DNA from: Acidobacteriota bacterium
GTDB taxonomy: Bacteria; Acidobacteriota; Polarisedimenticolia; J045
DNA length: 64,000 nt
Direction: 5' to 3'
NCBI GenBank assembly: GCA_017994815.1
Contig: JAGOJY010000020.1
Location: forward strand, 1 to 64,000
The notes under the pieces are model-generated. The model worked only from the letters and a program-made list of their open reading frames with translations. It was not told the DNA's origin and did not search any database. Position numbers and translations under genes: made by a program. Shown piece by piece: positions 28,400 to 36,868 of this stretch (position 1 is the first letter of the stretch; every line of letters begins with the position of its first letter).

Positions 28400-28893
28400 G
28401 CCGGCAGTATATGCGGGCGGGCGGGCGGCCCCGGCGGGCCAGTCGTTATAGAATCACCCGCAGGATGATGGAACGTGACCGGGCGGACCGCGCGGGATGA
28501 GGACTTGCCGAACCGCGCCATCCGCTAACCCCTGCGCCCGCGGCACTGCGCTGTACGGGCCGCTCAGGCACGCCCGCGGCGCTGACGCGCCGGGCGCGGG
28601 GTTCCGCTCCAACACGACTGCAAACATGGGCGAGGCGCGGCGACGCGCGCCCGTCATGCTGGGCTTGCCGTCACCGGCAGGCGCCCTTGAACCCCGGCCC
28701 GCCCCGCGCGGTGCCGCCCGCCCCGGGCGCGCGCGCGGAGGGTGCCCGGCCGGAGTTCCTCGCTGCCCGCGCGAGCGGGCCGGCGGCACCGGTCGAGGTT
28801 CTGAGGACCTCCCGGGATCCGCCGGCCGGCCGGTTGGGCGCGATCGCATGACGGGACGGCGCGGCGCATGGCCCCTCGCGAGGAGATCGCTCG
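28400..28893 (+). other. Long leader/intergenic region upstream of RNase E/G
   Basis: 494 bases without a convincing gene on either strand. A TATAGA-type -10 box stands at 28447-28452 but has no good -35. Several strong GC hairpins can form (for example around 28567-28605). If transcription begins near 28460 the rng mRNA would have a leader of about 430 bases. I saw no rnpB, 6S or tmRNA signature. Confidence 0.4.
28406..28411 (-). promoter_or_regulatory. TATACT box 6 bases from the HprK-like start (leaderless-type)
   Basis: On the minus strand TATACT, six bases, then ATG. No clear -35 box is seen in the G/C-rich DNA upstream. This spacing would put the transcription start at or next to the A of the ATG. 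Confidence 0.35.
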
Positions 28894-31005
28894 GTGTCCG
28901 AACCGCGCCGGATCATGATGATCAACGTCACCCACGCCGAAGAGAGCCGGGTGGCGATCGTGGCCGATGGAGTTCTCGAAGCATTTGAGATCGAGACTTT
29001 CGACCACAAGTCCAAGAAGGGAAACATCTACAAGGGTCGCGTCGAGTCGGTGCAGCCCGGCCTGCAGGCCGCCTTCGTCGACGTCGGCGGCTCGCGCGGC
29101 GGGTTCCTCCCGCTCGACGAGGTCAACTTCAAGGTCCACCCGGCCCGCCGCGACGGCGGCAAGGGCCGCATCGAGAACCACCTGCACCGCGGCCAGGAAC
29201 TGCTGGTGCAGGTCGTCCGCGACGCTTTCGCCAACAAGCCGCCGACGCTGTCGACGTACTTCTCGCTCCCGGGCCGCTTCCTCGTCCTGACCCCGCACGG
29301 CGAGAGTTCGGGCATCTCGCGCAAGCTGGACGAGAAGGACCGCGAGCGCGTGCGCAAGCTGCTCGAGGGTCTGCGCGTCCCGGAGGGGTTCGGCGTCATC
29401 GCGCGCACCGCGGGCGCCACGGCGACCAAGACCGAGATGCAGCGCGACCTGAAGTACCTGCTGCGGCTGTGGGAGGAGATCGAGCACGCGGCCGAGGAAG
29501 TCCGCGCGCCCAAGCTGGTGTACCAGGAAAGCTCGCTGGTCATCCGCGCCATCCGCGACCTGTACACGCCGGACATCGACGAGCTCCTGGTCGACAACGA
29601 GGCGATCTACCAGGAAATCCAGTCCTTCTTCGACGTCGTCTCGCCGACGAAGAAGAAGAGCGTCAAGCTGTACGAGGCCGAGCGGCCGATCTTCAACAAG
29701 TTCAACCTCGAGGAACAGATCGAGAACATCTTCCGCCGCCGCGTGCCGCTCCCCTCGGGCGGCGCCGTGATCTTCGACACCACCGAGGCGCTCACCGCGG
29801 TGGACGTGAACTCCGGGCGCATGAAGGCCGAGAGCCACATCGAGGAGACGGCGCTGAAGGCCAACCTCGAGGCGGCGCAGGAGATCACGCGCCAGCTGCG
29901 GCTGCGCGACCTCGGCGGTTTGATCGTCATCGACTTCATCGACATGCGCGCGCAGAAGAACGTGCGGCAGGTCGAGAAGGCGATGCGCGATGCGCTGAAG
30001 AAGGACAAGGCGCACTACGACGTCACGCGCATCTCCAGCCTCGGGCTGATGGAGATCAGCCGCGAGAGGCTGAACCCGCAGAAGTCGTCGCTGCGCTACA
30101 CCGACTGCGTGCACTGCGAGGGGACCGGCTCGGTCAAGACGATCGAGGCCGCGGCGCTGCAGGCCCTGCGCCGGCTGCAGACGCGCGTCGTGCGCGGCGA
30201 CGTCGAGAACGTGGAGATGGTGCTGCCGGCCGACGTGGCGGAGTACCTCTTGAACCAGAAAAGGGCCGAGCTTGGCGGTTGGGAGGAGCGCTACCGCACG
30301 CACATCTTCGTCAAGCCCGACCCGACGATGATCCGCGACGGCTGCGAGATCCGCACGGTCGTGCGCGAGAAGGCGGAGGACATCGCGCCGGTGGTGCTCG
30401 CGCCGACGCACGTCGAGATCCTGGCCACGCTGGACGAGCCGGAAGAAGAGGAAGAGCAGGCGGCCGCGCCGTCGGCCGCCTCCGGGGCGGAGGGTGCCCC
30501 GGGCGAGGCGCCGCGCAAGAAGCGCCGTCGCCGCCGCGGCGGGCGCAAGCACCGCCGCGGCGAGGCTGCCGCACCCGCGGCGGAGCACGCCGCGCAGGCG
30601 CCAACCGGGGCCGAGCGGGCCGAGGCGGCACCCGGTCCGGCGGAAGCGGCCGACGTGGAGCCACCCGCGGCCGAGCAGCCGGCGGGCGAACTCGCGGTGC
30701 AGCAGGAGACCAACGGGCGGCGCAAGCGGCGCCGGCGCCGGCGCCGCAAGGGCGCGGCCCACGAGCCGGCCGCGGCGGTCACGGCGACACAAGGCGCCGA
30801 CTCGGCGGAGCCCGCGGCGGCCGCCGCCGACATCGCCGCGCCCCCCGCCGACATCGCCGCGCCCCCCGAGCCGCAACCGGAGCTCCTGCCGGAACCGGAG
30901 CCGGTGGCGCTGGCCGCCGGGATCGTGCCGACCGGCGTGGAACCCGGCCCGCGGCCCTGGTGGTGGGCCAGGCTGATCGGCGCGGAACCGACCCGCGCCT
31001 CGTAG
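28894..31005 (+). CDS. rng: Ribonuclease E/G
   Basis: A 703-aa endoribonuclease that matures rRNA and starts mRNA decay. It has the S1 RNA-binding domain (about 40-130), catalytic Asp residues in FDTTEALTAVDVNSG and IVIDFIDM, and the Zn-link CVHC (about residue 407). After residue 505 the protein changes to an Ala/Glu/Pro/Arg-rich disordered tail with Arg patches (RNA-binding) and ends in PWWWARLIG, similar to the GWW element that recruits PNPase in Caulobacter RNase E. The GTG at 28894 has GAGGAG 8 bases upstream. Length and tail point to an RNase E role rather than a minimal RNase G. Confidence 0.9.
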   Translation: MSEPRRIMMINVTHAEESRVAIVADGVLEAFEIETFDHKSKKGNIYKGRVESVQPGLQAAFVDVGGSRGGFLPLDEVNFKVHPARRDGGKGRIENHLHRGQELLVQVVRDAFANKPPTLSTYFSLPGRFLVLTPHGESSGISRKLDEKDRERVRKLLEGLRVPEGFGVIARTAGATATKTEMQRDLKYLLRLWEEIEHAAEEVRAPKLVYQESSLVIRAIRDLYTPDIDELLVDNEAIYQEIQSFFDVVSPTKKKSVKLYEAERPIFNKFNLEEQIENIFRRRVPLPSGGAVIFDTTEALTAVDVNSGRMKAESHIEETALKANLEAAQEITRQLRLRDLGGLIVIDFIDMRAQKNVRQVEKAMRDALKKDKAHYDVTRISSLGLMEISRERLNPQKSSLRYTDCVHCEGTGSVKTIEAAALQALRRLQTRVVRGDVENVEMVLPADVAEYLLNQKRAELGGWEERYRTHIFVKPDPTMIRDGCEIRTVVREKAEDIAPVVLAPTHVEILATLDEPEEEEEQAAAPSAASGAEGAPGEAPRKKRRRRRGGRKHRRGEAAAPAAEHAAQAPTGAERAEAAPGPAEAADVEPPAAEQPAGELAVQQETNGRRKRRRRRRRKGAAHEPAAAVTATQGADSAEPAAAAADIAAPPADIAAPPEPQPELLPEPEPVALAAGIVPTGVEPGPRPWWWARLIGAEPTRAS
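30826..30867 (+). repeat. 21-bp tandem repeat within rng
   Basis: Two perfect 21-base units at 30826-30846 and 30847-30867, encoding ADIAAPP twice in the disordered tail. Likely a recent duplication that does not affect the fold. Confidence 0.8.
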
Positions 31006-31013
31006 GAGGGCCG

Positions 31014-31631
31014 ATGGACGATCCGCGCCAGTTCTCGGCGGAGGCGCTGCGCAAGTTCACCAACGAGGAGCAGGACCCCGCCGTCGTCGAGCAGGTGCTC
31101 GCGCGCGTGCGCGACCTGATGACCGAGGGCGAGGACGTGCTGTACGTCGCCGTGCAGCGCAAACCGCTGGTGACCATCGCGCCGGAGTCGGTCGTGCTCA
31201 CCACGCGACGCTTCATGGTCTTCCGGCCGCGGGTCCTGGGCGGCGCCGATTTCGAGGACCACATCTGGCGCGAGCTGCAGGACGTGGACCTGAAGGAGGG
31301 GCTTGTCGGCGCGACGCTGACGCTGAACACCGTCGCCGGGAAGCAGATCGTCATCGAGTACCTGCCGAAGGCGCAGGCGCGGCGGCTGTACGCGTTCGCG
31401 CAGCAGATGGAGGAGCGCGCGCTGGAGGAGCGGCGCCTGCGCCAGATGGAGGAGGCCCGCGCGGCCGCGGGCGGTGTCTACGTGCAGGGCCAACCGTCAG
31501 CCGCGCCGGCGCCGCCGCCGGCGGCCGACCCGGTGCAGCGCCTCAAGCAGCTCAAGGACATGCTCGACGCCGGCCTGATCACGGCGCAGGAGTACGAGTC
31601 CAAGAAGGCCGAGATCCTCTCGCGCTTGTGA
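31014..31631 (+). CDS. PH-like domain and SHOCT domain protein
   Basis: A 205-aa soluble protein. A bacterial PH-like domain (about 35-135: VLYVAVQRKPLVTIAPESVVLTT, then MVFRPR) is joined by a charged helix and a Pro-rich linker to a C-terminal SHOCT domain (about 170-205: LKQLKDMLDAGLITAQEYE). SHOCT modules mediate oligomer contacts. It lies 8 bases after rng with AGGAGGG before the ATG and is probably co-transcribed with it. Function unknown. Confidence 0.75.
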   Translation: MDDPRQFSAEALRKFTNEEQDPAVVEQVLARVRDLMTEGEDVLYVAVQRKPLVTIAPESVVLTTRRFMVFRPRVLGGADFEDHIWRELQDVDLKEGLVGATLTLNTVAGKQIVIEYLPKAQARRLYAFAQQMEERALEERRLRQMEEARAAAGGVYVQGQPSAAPAPPPAADPVQRLKQLKDMLDAGLITAQEYESKKAEILSRL

Positions 31632-31665
31632 TGCCGCGATGACAGGCAGCACTCGGTGAAGCGGT

Positions 31666-32181
31666 TTACCGTCGCTTGCAGTCTCCCGGTGGTCGAGAGG
31701 AGACGCACCCGCTCCGGCAGTCGACCTTCGCGCTGGTGACCTTCTGATCACCGATCGTCTGCGAGCACTCCGCGCCGCCGTCCGGCATGCTCGCGTCGTT
31801 GACGTCAACGCACTCGTCGCCGGGCACACCCGTCAGGTCATAGACCACTTGTTGCGGCGATCCCGGGTGACACACCTTGGTGAAGTTGGAGTTCCAGGTG
31901 GACGGCGCGCTACCCCGGTAGCAACCCGCGAGCGAGCCGACCCGAATCTCCTGGCAACCCGCCGAACACGAGCCGCGCGAGTAGTTGTCGGTGTCGTGAC
32001 ACACGTACTCGTTGCCGATGGTGTCGCAACTCACCTCGACTCCCTGCGCCCACAGCCACAGGGCCGGTCCCCCAGGACACGGAATCTGCACGACCGTGGT
32101 AGGTTCATCCGCCAGCGTCGAGCCCAGGCACAACGCACTCATCACGATCAGCGGACCGAACCGGTTGATCGTCCCGCCCAT
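31666..32181 (-). CDS. Secreted cysteine-rich orphan protein
   Basis: A 171-aa protein. Signal peptide 1-24, then 12 cysteines in about 145 residues (for example SCSAGC, DCRSGC), compatible with six disulphides. Codon use is less GC-rich than in the neighbours, which hints at recent gain or weak selection. I recognise no family. Placed between PH/SHOCT and protease genes, with a C12 run 28 bases before the ATG. It could be a toxin-, inhibitor- or adhesin-like small disulphide-rich protein; that is guesswork from cysteine density. Confidence 0.6.
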   Translation of the reverse strand: MGGTINRFGPLIVMSALCLGSTLADEPTTVVQIPCPGGPALWLWAQGVEVSCDTIGNEYVCHDTDNYSRGSCSAGCQEIRVGSLAGCYRGSAPSTWNSNFTKVCHPGSPQQVVYDLTGVPGDECVDVNDASMPDGGAECSQTIGDQKVTSAKVDCRSGCVSSRPPGDCKRR

Positions 32182-32208
32182 CTTCCCCTCCGTTCAGTCT
32201 CTATCGTA

Positions 32209-32225
32209 CCCCCCCCCCCCGGGGG
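32209..32225. repeat. C12-G5 homopolymer tract
   Basis: Twelve Cs followed by five Gs, 28 bases upstream of the Cys-rich gene's ATG and just past the end of the protease gene. Runs of this length slip during replication. Confidence 0.85.
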
Positions 32226-32277
32226 CGCGTCAACGGAGGGGTTGAGCACCCACGGGTGACCGCTGGGCAGGGCCCCA

Positions 32278-34587
32278 TCAAGGGCAGGGGTTGGCGAGGT
32301 CCTGCGGCAGGTCGCAGGTGCCGATGCCGGTCGCCTCGGGCCGCTCGGTGCCGTTGCTGCGCCGCCCGTACGAACCCTCGCTGGACGCGGCCTGGCCGAC
32401 GACGACGAAAAAGCGGCTGCCGTAACCCGGCGCGAACTGCGCGGAGCCCGAGTTGCCCAGCGCGCAGTGCGCGTGGTCCCACAGGTACGAGCCGACGTAC
32501 GTCAAAGGTCCGCTGTACGCCGCGTGGTCGAGGATCCCGCACGCCGGCGCGAAGGTGACCGTGACCAGCCCGCTCGCCGCGCTGTAGCCGGTGACGCGGA
32601 GCGGCGCGTCGCCCGCGGCGACGTCCGACGGCTCGCCCGGCGTCTGGCCGGCCGGCTGGCAGACGAAGTTGTCGGGCCGGTGCAGCTCGAGGGTCCAGCC
32701 GTCCAGCGTCCCGGCGTCGAGCAGGTTCGGGTCGGTCACGTGCAGCACCCACGCCCCGGCGGAGTTCTGGCCGTCGAAGTCCGACATCGTGCCCGGCCCG
32801 TCCGGCGGCACGTCGCGGTCGTACCAGTCGTCGAGGCCGTCGCGCCCCCAGCCGGTCTGCGCGTGCAGGCGCACGCTGGTGCCAACGGGCGAAGCGAGGT
32901 CGACGAACAGGTCGCCCGAGTACGGGTGCGTGATCCGCGGCTGCACGTACGCGTCGGCGATCGTGAACGACTGCGGGACCGTGATGGTGGACGTGATCCC
33001 GTTGTCGTTGTCGTCCGGGATCGGGAGCGGCGTGTCGCTGGAGGCGTAGACGACCGGCCCGCCGAGGTTGTGCCCGACGCGCAGCGCGAAGTCGAGCACG
33101 AATGTCCCTTCGGCCGCCACGAGCGAGAGCCGTAGGGGGATCGTCGCCCCGCAGCCGAGCCCGGGATCGAGGGCCAGCGTGAAGTGCGGGTCCTGCGAGG
33201 TGGCGCTCGCGCCGTCGGCGATGCTCGGGAAGGCAGCCTGGCTGTCGCTGATCGAGACCTCCGGCAGCGTCGTGCCGAGCGTGCCGACGACGGAGGTGGC
33301 GGGCAGGGTGCCGCGGTTCTTCACCGTGACCGCGAGGCGGAACGTCTCGCCGGGATCGGGGTGGCCGTTGTTGTTGCCCATGCCGTCCAGGACCTGGTAC
33401 GAGACGAACAGCATGTCGGGCGAGAACGAGCACGCCGGCAGCAGCGGCTTGATCTGCGGGTAGACCAGGTCCATCCGCACGCCGTGGTTGCCGAATAAGC
33501 AGCGGATGCTCGCGGTGTGGTGCAGCGCGACGACGCGGTTGGTGCTCGCCGCCAGGACGGGGCTGCCGCTGCTGCCGCCGGTCGTGTCGGCGAAGTACAT
33601 GATGTCGTCGGCGTTGTTGGAGTACGGCGCCTCGCTGACGCGGATGACGCCCTGCGGCTCGCCGTCGGACTCGATGCCGAACCGCTTCACGTCCCCGTCG
33701 TGGTGCGCCGGGATGTAGATCCGCTCGCCCGGTTCCGGCAGCCGCGGATCGAGGCCGAGGAAGCCGTACTCCGGCGCCGACTCGTTGATCGTGAACAGCG
33801 TGTAGTCGAGCGGGATGCTGGTCTTCAGCATGTCGCGGCCGGTCAGCGTGCGGTCCCACGTGGCGTTCCCGGTGCCGCAGCCGCTGCGCTCGTACATCAT
33901 GCGGATCTGCGAGGCCTCGACCTCGGCCTCGGTGTCGGCGCAGTGGTTGTTGGTCAGCATGTGGCCCTGGCACGAGACGAGCCACGCCGTGCAGAAGTAG
34001 ACGCCCTGGATCAGCATCCGCCCGACGGCGCGACCCTTCGCGTACTCGGTCGGGTACGACGACTGGTAGCACTTCGCATCGCGGCGGTTGTCGCTGCCGC
34101 AGACCTCGTCCACCGAGACCAGCGGTGCGAACCCGTGCGCGTAGCGCGACGCCGCGAGGCCGTAGCGCTCGGCGTCGGTGCCGCCGCCGAACGCGTGCAG
34201 CTCGAGGATCACGGTCTCGCCGTCCACCGCCGGCGTCCACACGGCGCGGCCGTCGCCGCGCGGTCCACGTCCAAGGAGCCGCTCCTGCTCCTTGCCGCCC
34301 GCGTCGAGGATCGCGAGGTGATCGCCCGGCGCGAGTTCCATCCGGTCCAGGAAGACCGTCATGTAGGTCGCGCCGGGGTGTTTCAACTCCTGCCGCCACA
34401 CCACCGGCCCCGACGGATCGCCCGGCGGGTAGGGGTGCGGGGTCGCCAGTTCGTGGTCGGCGAGGTCGCCGACCTTCAGCGGTTCGGGCGGAGCGGGCCG
34501 CGCGCCGGCCGGCGGCGCCACGAAGACCGCGACGAGCGCCAAAGCCAGGATCCAACCGGGGACGAGCGCGTGGCGCAGGCCGGGCAT
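32278..34587 (-). CDS. Secreted trypsin-like (lysyl-endopeptidase-like) protease with P-domain
   Basis: A 769-aa exported serine protease. Signal peptide about 1-28; a pro-region; a chymotrypsin fold with His215 (TNNHC), an Asp in LDYTLFTI and Ser340 (GGSSGSP), the arrangement of lysyl endopeptidases. A beta sandwich follows (about 385-490), then a proprotein-convertase P-domain (about 520-650, ITHPYSGDLFVDL and GAWVLHVTD) and a short Cys-containing tail. It likely digests extracellular protein for nutrition. Several Cys pairs suggest disulphides in the mature enzyme. It is the first of several same-strand genes here. Confidence 0.88.
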   Translation of the reverse strand: MPGLRHALVPGWILALALVAVFVAPPAGARPAPPEPLKVGDLADHELATPHPYPPGDPSGPVVWRQELKHPGATYMTVFLDRMELAPGDHLAILDAGGKEQERLLGRGPRGDGRAVWTPAVDGETVILELHAFGGGTDAERYGLAASRYAHGFAPLVSVDEVCGSDNRRDAKCYQSSYPTEYAKGRAVGRMLIQGVYFCTAWLVSCQGHMLTNNHCADTEAEVEASQIRMMYERSGCGTGNATWDRTLTGRDMLKTSIPLDYTLFTINESAPEYGFLGLDPRLPEPGERIYIPAHHDGDVKRFGIESDGEPQGVIRVSEAPYSNNADDIMYFADTTGGSSGSPVLAASTNRVVALHHTASIRCLFGNHGVRMDLVYPQIKPLLPACSFSPDMLFVSYQVLDGMGNNNGHPDPGETFRLAVTVKNRGTLPATSVVGTLGTTLPEVSISDSQAAFPSIADGASATSQDPHFTLALDPGLGCGATIPLRLSLVAAEGTFVLDFALRVGHNLGGPVVYASSDTPLPIPDDNDNGITSTITVPQSFTIADAYVQPRITHPYSGDLFVDLASPVGTSVRLHAQTGWGRDGLDDWYDRDVPPDGPGTMSDFDGQNSAGAWVLHVTDPNLLDAGTLDGWTLELHRPDNFVCQPAGQTPGEPSDVAAGDAPLRVTGYSAASGLVTVTFAPACGILDHAAYSGPLTYVGSYLWDHAHCALGNSGSAQFAPGYGSRFFVVVGQAASSEGSYGRRSNGTERPEATGIGTCDLPQDLANPCP

Positions 34588-34655
34588 GGCACTCCTCGCG
34601 CAGGCAAGCGGCCTGCACCCATTCAGTTACGCCGGAACGGCGGGCGTGGCACCAG

Positions 34656-35258
34656 TTATTCGGCCGGGCGCGGCAGCGCCCGCTTCAGCGCGCGGCCGGC
34701 GCGGTAGAGCGGCCGCAGCACCCCCTCCGGCTCCGGTTCCGGCAGGCCGAGGTAGCGCGCCCGCATGCGGGCGGCCGCGAACCGGTCCAGCCGCATCAGG
34801 AGCCGCACGAGCAGGCCGGGCCGCGCCGCGTCGCGCGCGAGCAACGCCAGCGCCAGGTCGACCACGTGGACCCCCCCCGCCGGCCCGACGAGGACGTTCG
34901 AGCGGTGCAGGTCGGTGATCGCGACGCCGCGCGCGTGCACCTCGCGGAGGACCCGCTCCAGCTCGTCGAACGTCGCGGCACCCACCGAGCCGACCTCGAG
35001 CGCCGAGAGCGACTCGCCGGGCGCGCGCTCCAGCACGAGCGTGTCCGGTCCTTCGAGGCCGACGCACGCCGGCACGCCGGCCACGCCCTCGAGCCGCCGG
35101 TAGGCGCGCAGCTCGCGGCGCAGGGCCGGACGGCCGACCAGCCGGCGCACCCACCACGGGCTCGCACCGAAATCCTTCACGACCACGCTGCGCCCGGCGC
35201 GCTGCTCGAACCGCACCTCGGCCTTGCTGCGGTTGCGCGGGCCGCGGGGCCGGCTCAC
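34656..35258 (-). CDS. Small kinase of the WaaP/RIO-like (lipopolysaccharide kinase) group
   Basis: A 200-aa soluble protein. It has a glycine-poor N-lobe with VVVKDFG, a catalytic loop TDLHRSNVLV (the HxDLHxxN kinase signature, with TDLH) and VVDLALAL where kinases have the DFG Mg site. Such compact kinases phosphorylate sugars in lipid A/core or act on proteins. The GTG at 35258 overlaps the stop of the upstream gene (GTGA), so expression of the pair is coupled. The function of that partner is unknown, so the substrate cannot be named. Confidence 0.65.
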   Translation of the reverse strand: MSRPRGPRNRSKAEVRFEQRAGRSVVVKDFGASPWWVRRLVGRPALRRELRAYRRLEGVAGVPACVGLEGPDTLVLERAPGESLSALEVGSVGAATFDELERVLREVHARGVAITDLHRSNVLVGPAGGVHVVDLALALLARDAARPGLLVRLLMRLDRFAAARMRARYLGLPEPEPEGVLRPLYRAGRALKRALPRPAE

Positions 35259-36814
35259 GGCACCGCCTCGGGCAAGCGCCGGCGCGGGTCCTCCGGCACC
35301 CGGCCGCTCAGCATCCACAGGTAGGCGCCCGACTTCTCGGGCAGGCCGAGTCGCCAGTAGTGGTCGGCCAGCCGCCGCGCCAGCTCGCGGTCGCCGCCCA
35401 GGCCCGGCGCGGCGGACCACGTGTACCGCAGGTGGTCGAACGCCTCGATGTCCCGGCCCGCCTGCAGCGTCAGCGCCGCGAGCCGCGCCCGCGCCCAGCG
35501 GTCGAACGGGTGCGCGGACACGAGCCGCCGCGCGAGCGCGGTGCGCTCCGGGGCGCCGGCCGCCCGGCGGACGAGCAGGTCGTCCAGCAGCCGGTAAGCC
35601 GGCGCGAACCTCGACGAGGCGCGCAGCGCCCGGCGGCACACCTCCTCGGCCTCGGCCAGCGTGGTCTCGCCGCGATCGGCCGCGGCGACCAGTTCCCGTG
35701 CGACGCGGTGCAGGCGCGCCGCGGACGGCGCGGCGTCCGCGGCCCTCGTCGCCAGCGCCAGCCGGTGCGTCGCGCCCGCGCGGCGGTAGACGCGCCCGGC
35801 GATCCGCGCCAGCGCCGCGGCGCGCGCCGCGTCGCGGTTGTCGGGCGCGACCAGCGGCAGGACGTCGTCCAGCGACGCGGCGATCTGGTCGAGGTGGCGC
35901 AGCACGTCGGCGGTCGCCGCGGCGTCCGTCGCATCGAGCGCGTCCGCGCGGGCGAGCGCCGCCGCGTACGCGGTGGAGCCGACGAGCGCGTTGTCGGGCG
36001 CGAGCAGCAGCATCACCGTCCGCTCCTCGCGCACGCCGCCGGACGTGAACGGCTTCTCGCTGAACCCGGGAACGTAGCCCTCCGCGACGACGACGTAGCC
36101 GATCCGGATCCGGTCCGGGACCACCGCGCGCGGAAAGCGCGAGACGTCGCGCAGGTTGAAAACGCCCGCGGAAGTCGTCAGCGCGCCGCCGGGGCCGGTC
36201 GTGCCGACGTACTCGACCGGCGGCTGCGGATCGCGCGGGTCGCGCAGGAACGGGTTGGCGTGCTCGTCGATGTCGGGGCTGGGGGCGGTGACCGGGGCGT
36301 AGCCCGCGTCGCCCCAGTCCTCGTCGTGCAGCGCGATCTCTTCCAGCGCGGTCGCGGCCGGGAAGCTGAACGGCAGGTAGCGGTACGCGCCGAACAGGCG
36401 CGCGCCGCTCTCGTCGTCGTTCACGGCGTAGAACGAGGGGTCGTGGTAGCGGAAAACGCGGGCGCCCGGCAGCGGGTTGCCGTTGGAGTCGAGGACCCAC
36501 AGCGTGGTCGTGATCGCCTGGCGCCTGACCCAGCGCTTCGTCGGCTGGCGCGGCGGGGCCGGCGCCTGCGCGTCGCGCCGCTCGGCCCGCAGGCCGCGGC
36601 GCGCGCGGCGGACCGCGAGGCGGGCCGAGGTGGGGGCGCGCCCGCTCTCCGGGCGCGCGACGAGGTCCGGGCGCTCGATCCCGGCCACGATCGGTACGTA
36701 CCCCCCGTACTCGCCGTCGTAGACGACCGTCGGCCCGCGCGTGGCGCGCGCGGCCGGCGGGGCGACGAGGCAGAGCAGGATCGCGCTCAGGACGGTCGGG
36801 CCGGGCCGCAGCAT
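35255..36814 (-). CDS. Secreted protein with carboxypeptidase-regulatory-like and helical-repeat regions
   Basis: A 519-aa exported protein: signal peptide 1-24, a beta sandwich (about 95-260, LWVLDSNGNPLPGARVF) like a carboxypeptidase regulatory domain, and a C-terminal run of Ala-rich helical repeats (about 290-500), TPR-like. I see no catalytic motif. The ATG at 36814 is chosen for its signal peptide over an upstream open frame. It is divergent from the enoyl-CoA hydratase and coupled to the small kinase. Confidence 0.6.
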   Translation of the reverse strand: MLRPGPTVLSAILLCLVAPPAARATRGPTVVYDGEYGGYVPIVAGIERPDLVARPESGRAPTSARLAVRRARRGLRAERRDAQAPAPPRQPTKRWVRRQAITTTLWVLDSNGNPLPGARVFRYHDPSFYAVNDDESGARLFGAYRYLPFSFPAATALEEIALHDEDWGDAGYAPVTAPSPDIDEHANPFLRDPRDPQPPVEYVGTTGPGGALTTSAGVFNLRDVSRFPRAVVPDRIRIGYVVVAEGYVPGFSEKPFTSGGVREERTVMLLLAPDNALVGSTAYAAALARADALDATDAAATADVLRHLDQIAASLDDVLPLVAPDNRDAARAAALARIAGRVYRRAGATHRLALATRAADAAPSAARLHRVARELVAAADRGETTLAEAEEVCRRALRASSRFAPAYRLLDDLLVRRAAGAPERTALARRLVSAHPFDRWARARLAALTLQAGRDIEAFDHLRYTWSAAPGLGGDRELARRLADHYWRLGLPEKSGAYLWMLSGRVPEDPRRRLPEAVP

Positions 36815-36868
36815 GCGAAGATCCTGCAACAGCGGCGGGCCCCGGGCCAGCGGATTCGGAGGCGGCAG

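Noticed and set aside
28497-28988. Open frames of 131-163 codons on both strands in the rng leader
   Set aside because: They lack family features and have Arg/Pro/Gly-rich noise; none has a ribosome-binding site.
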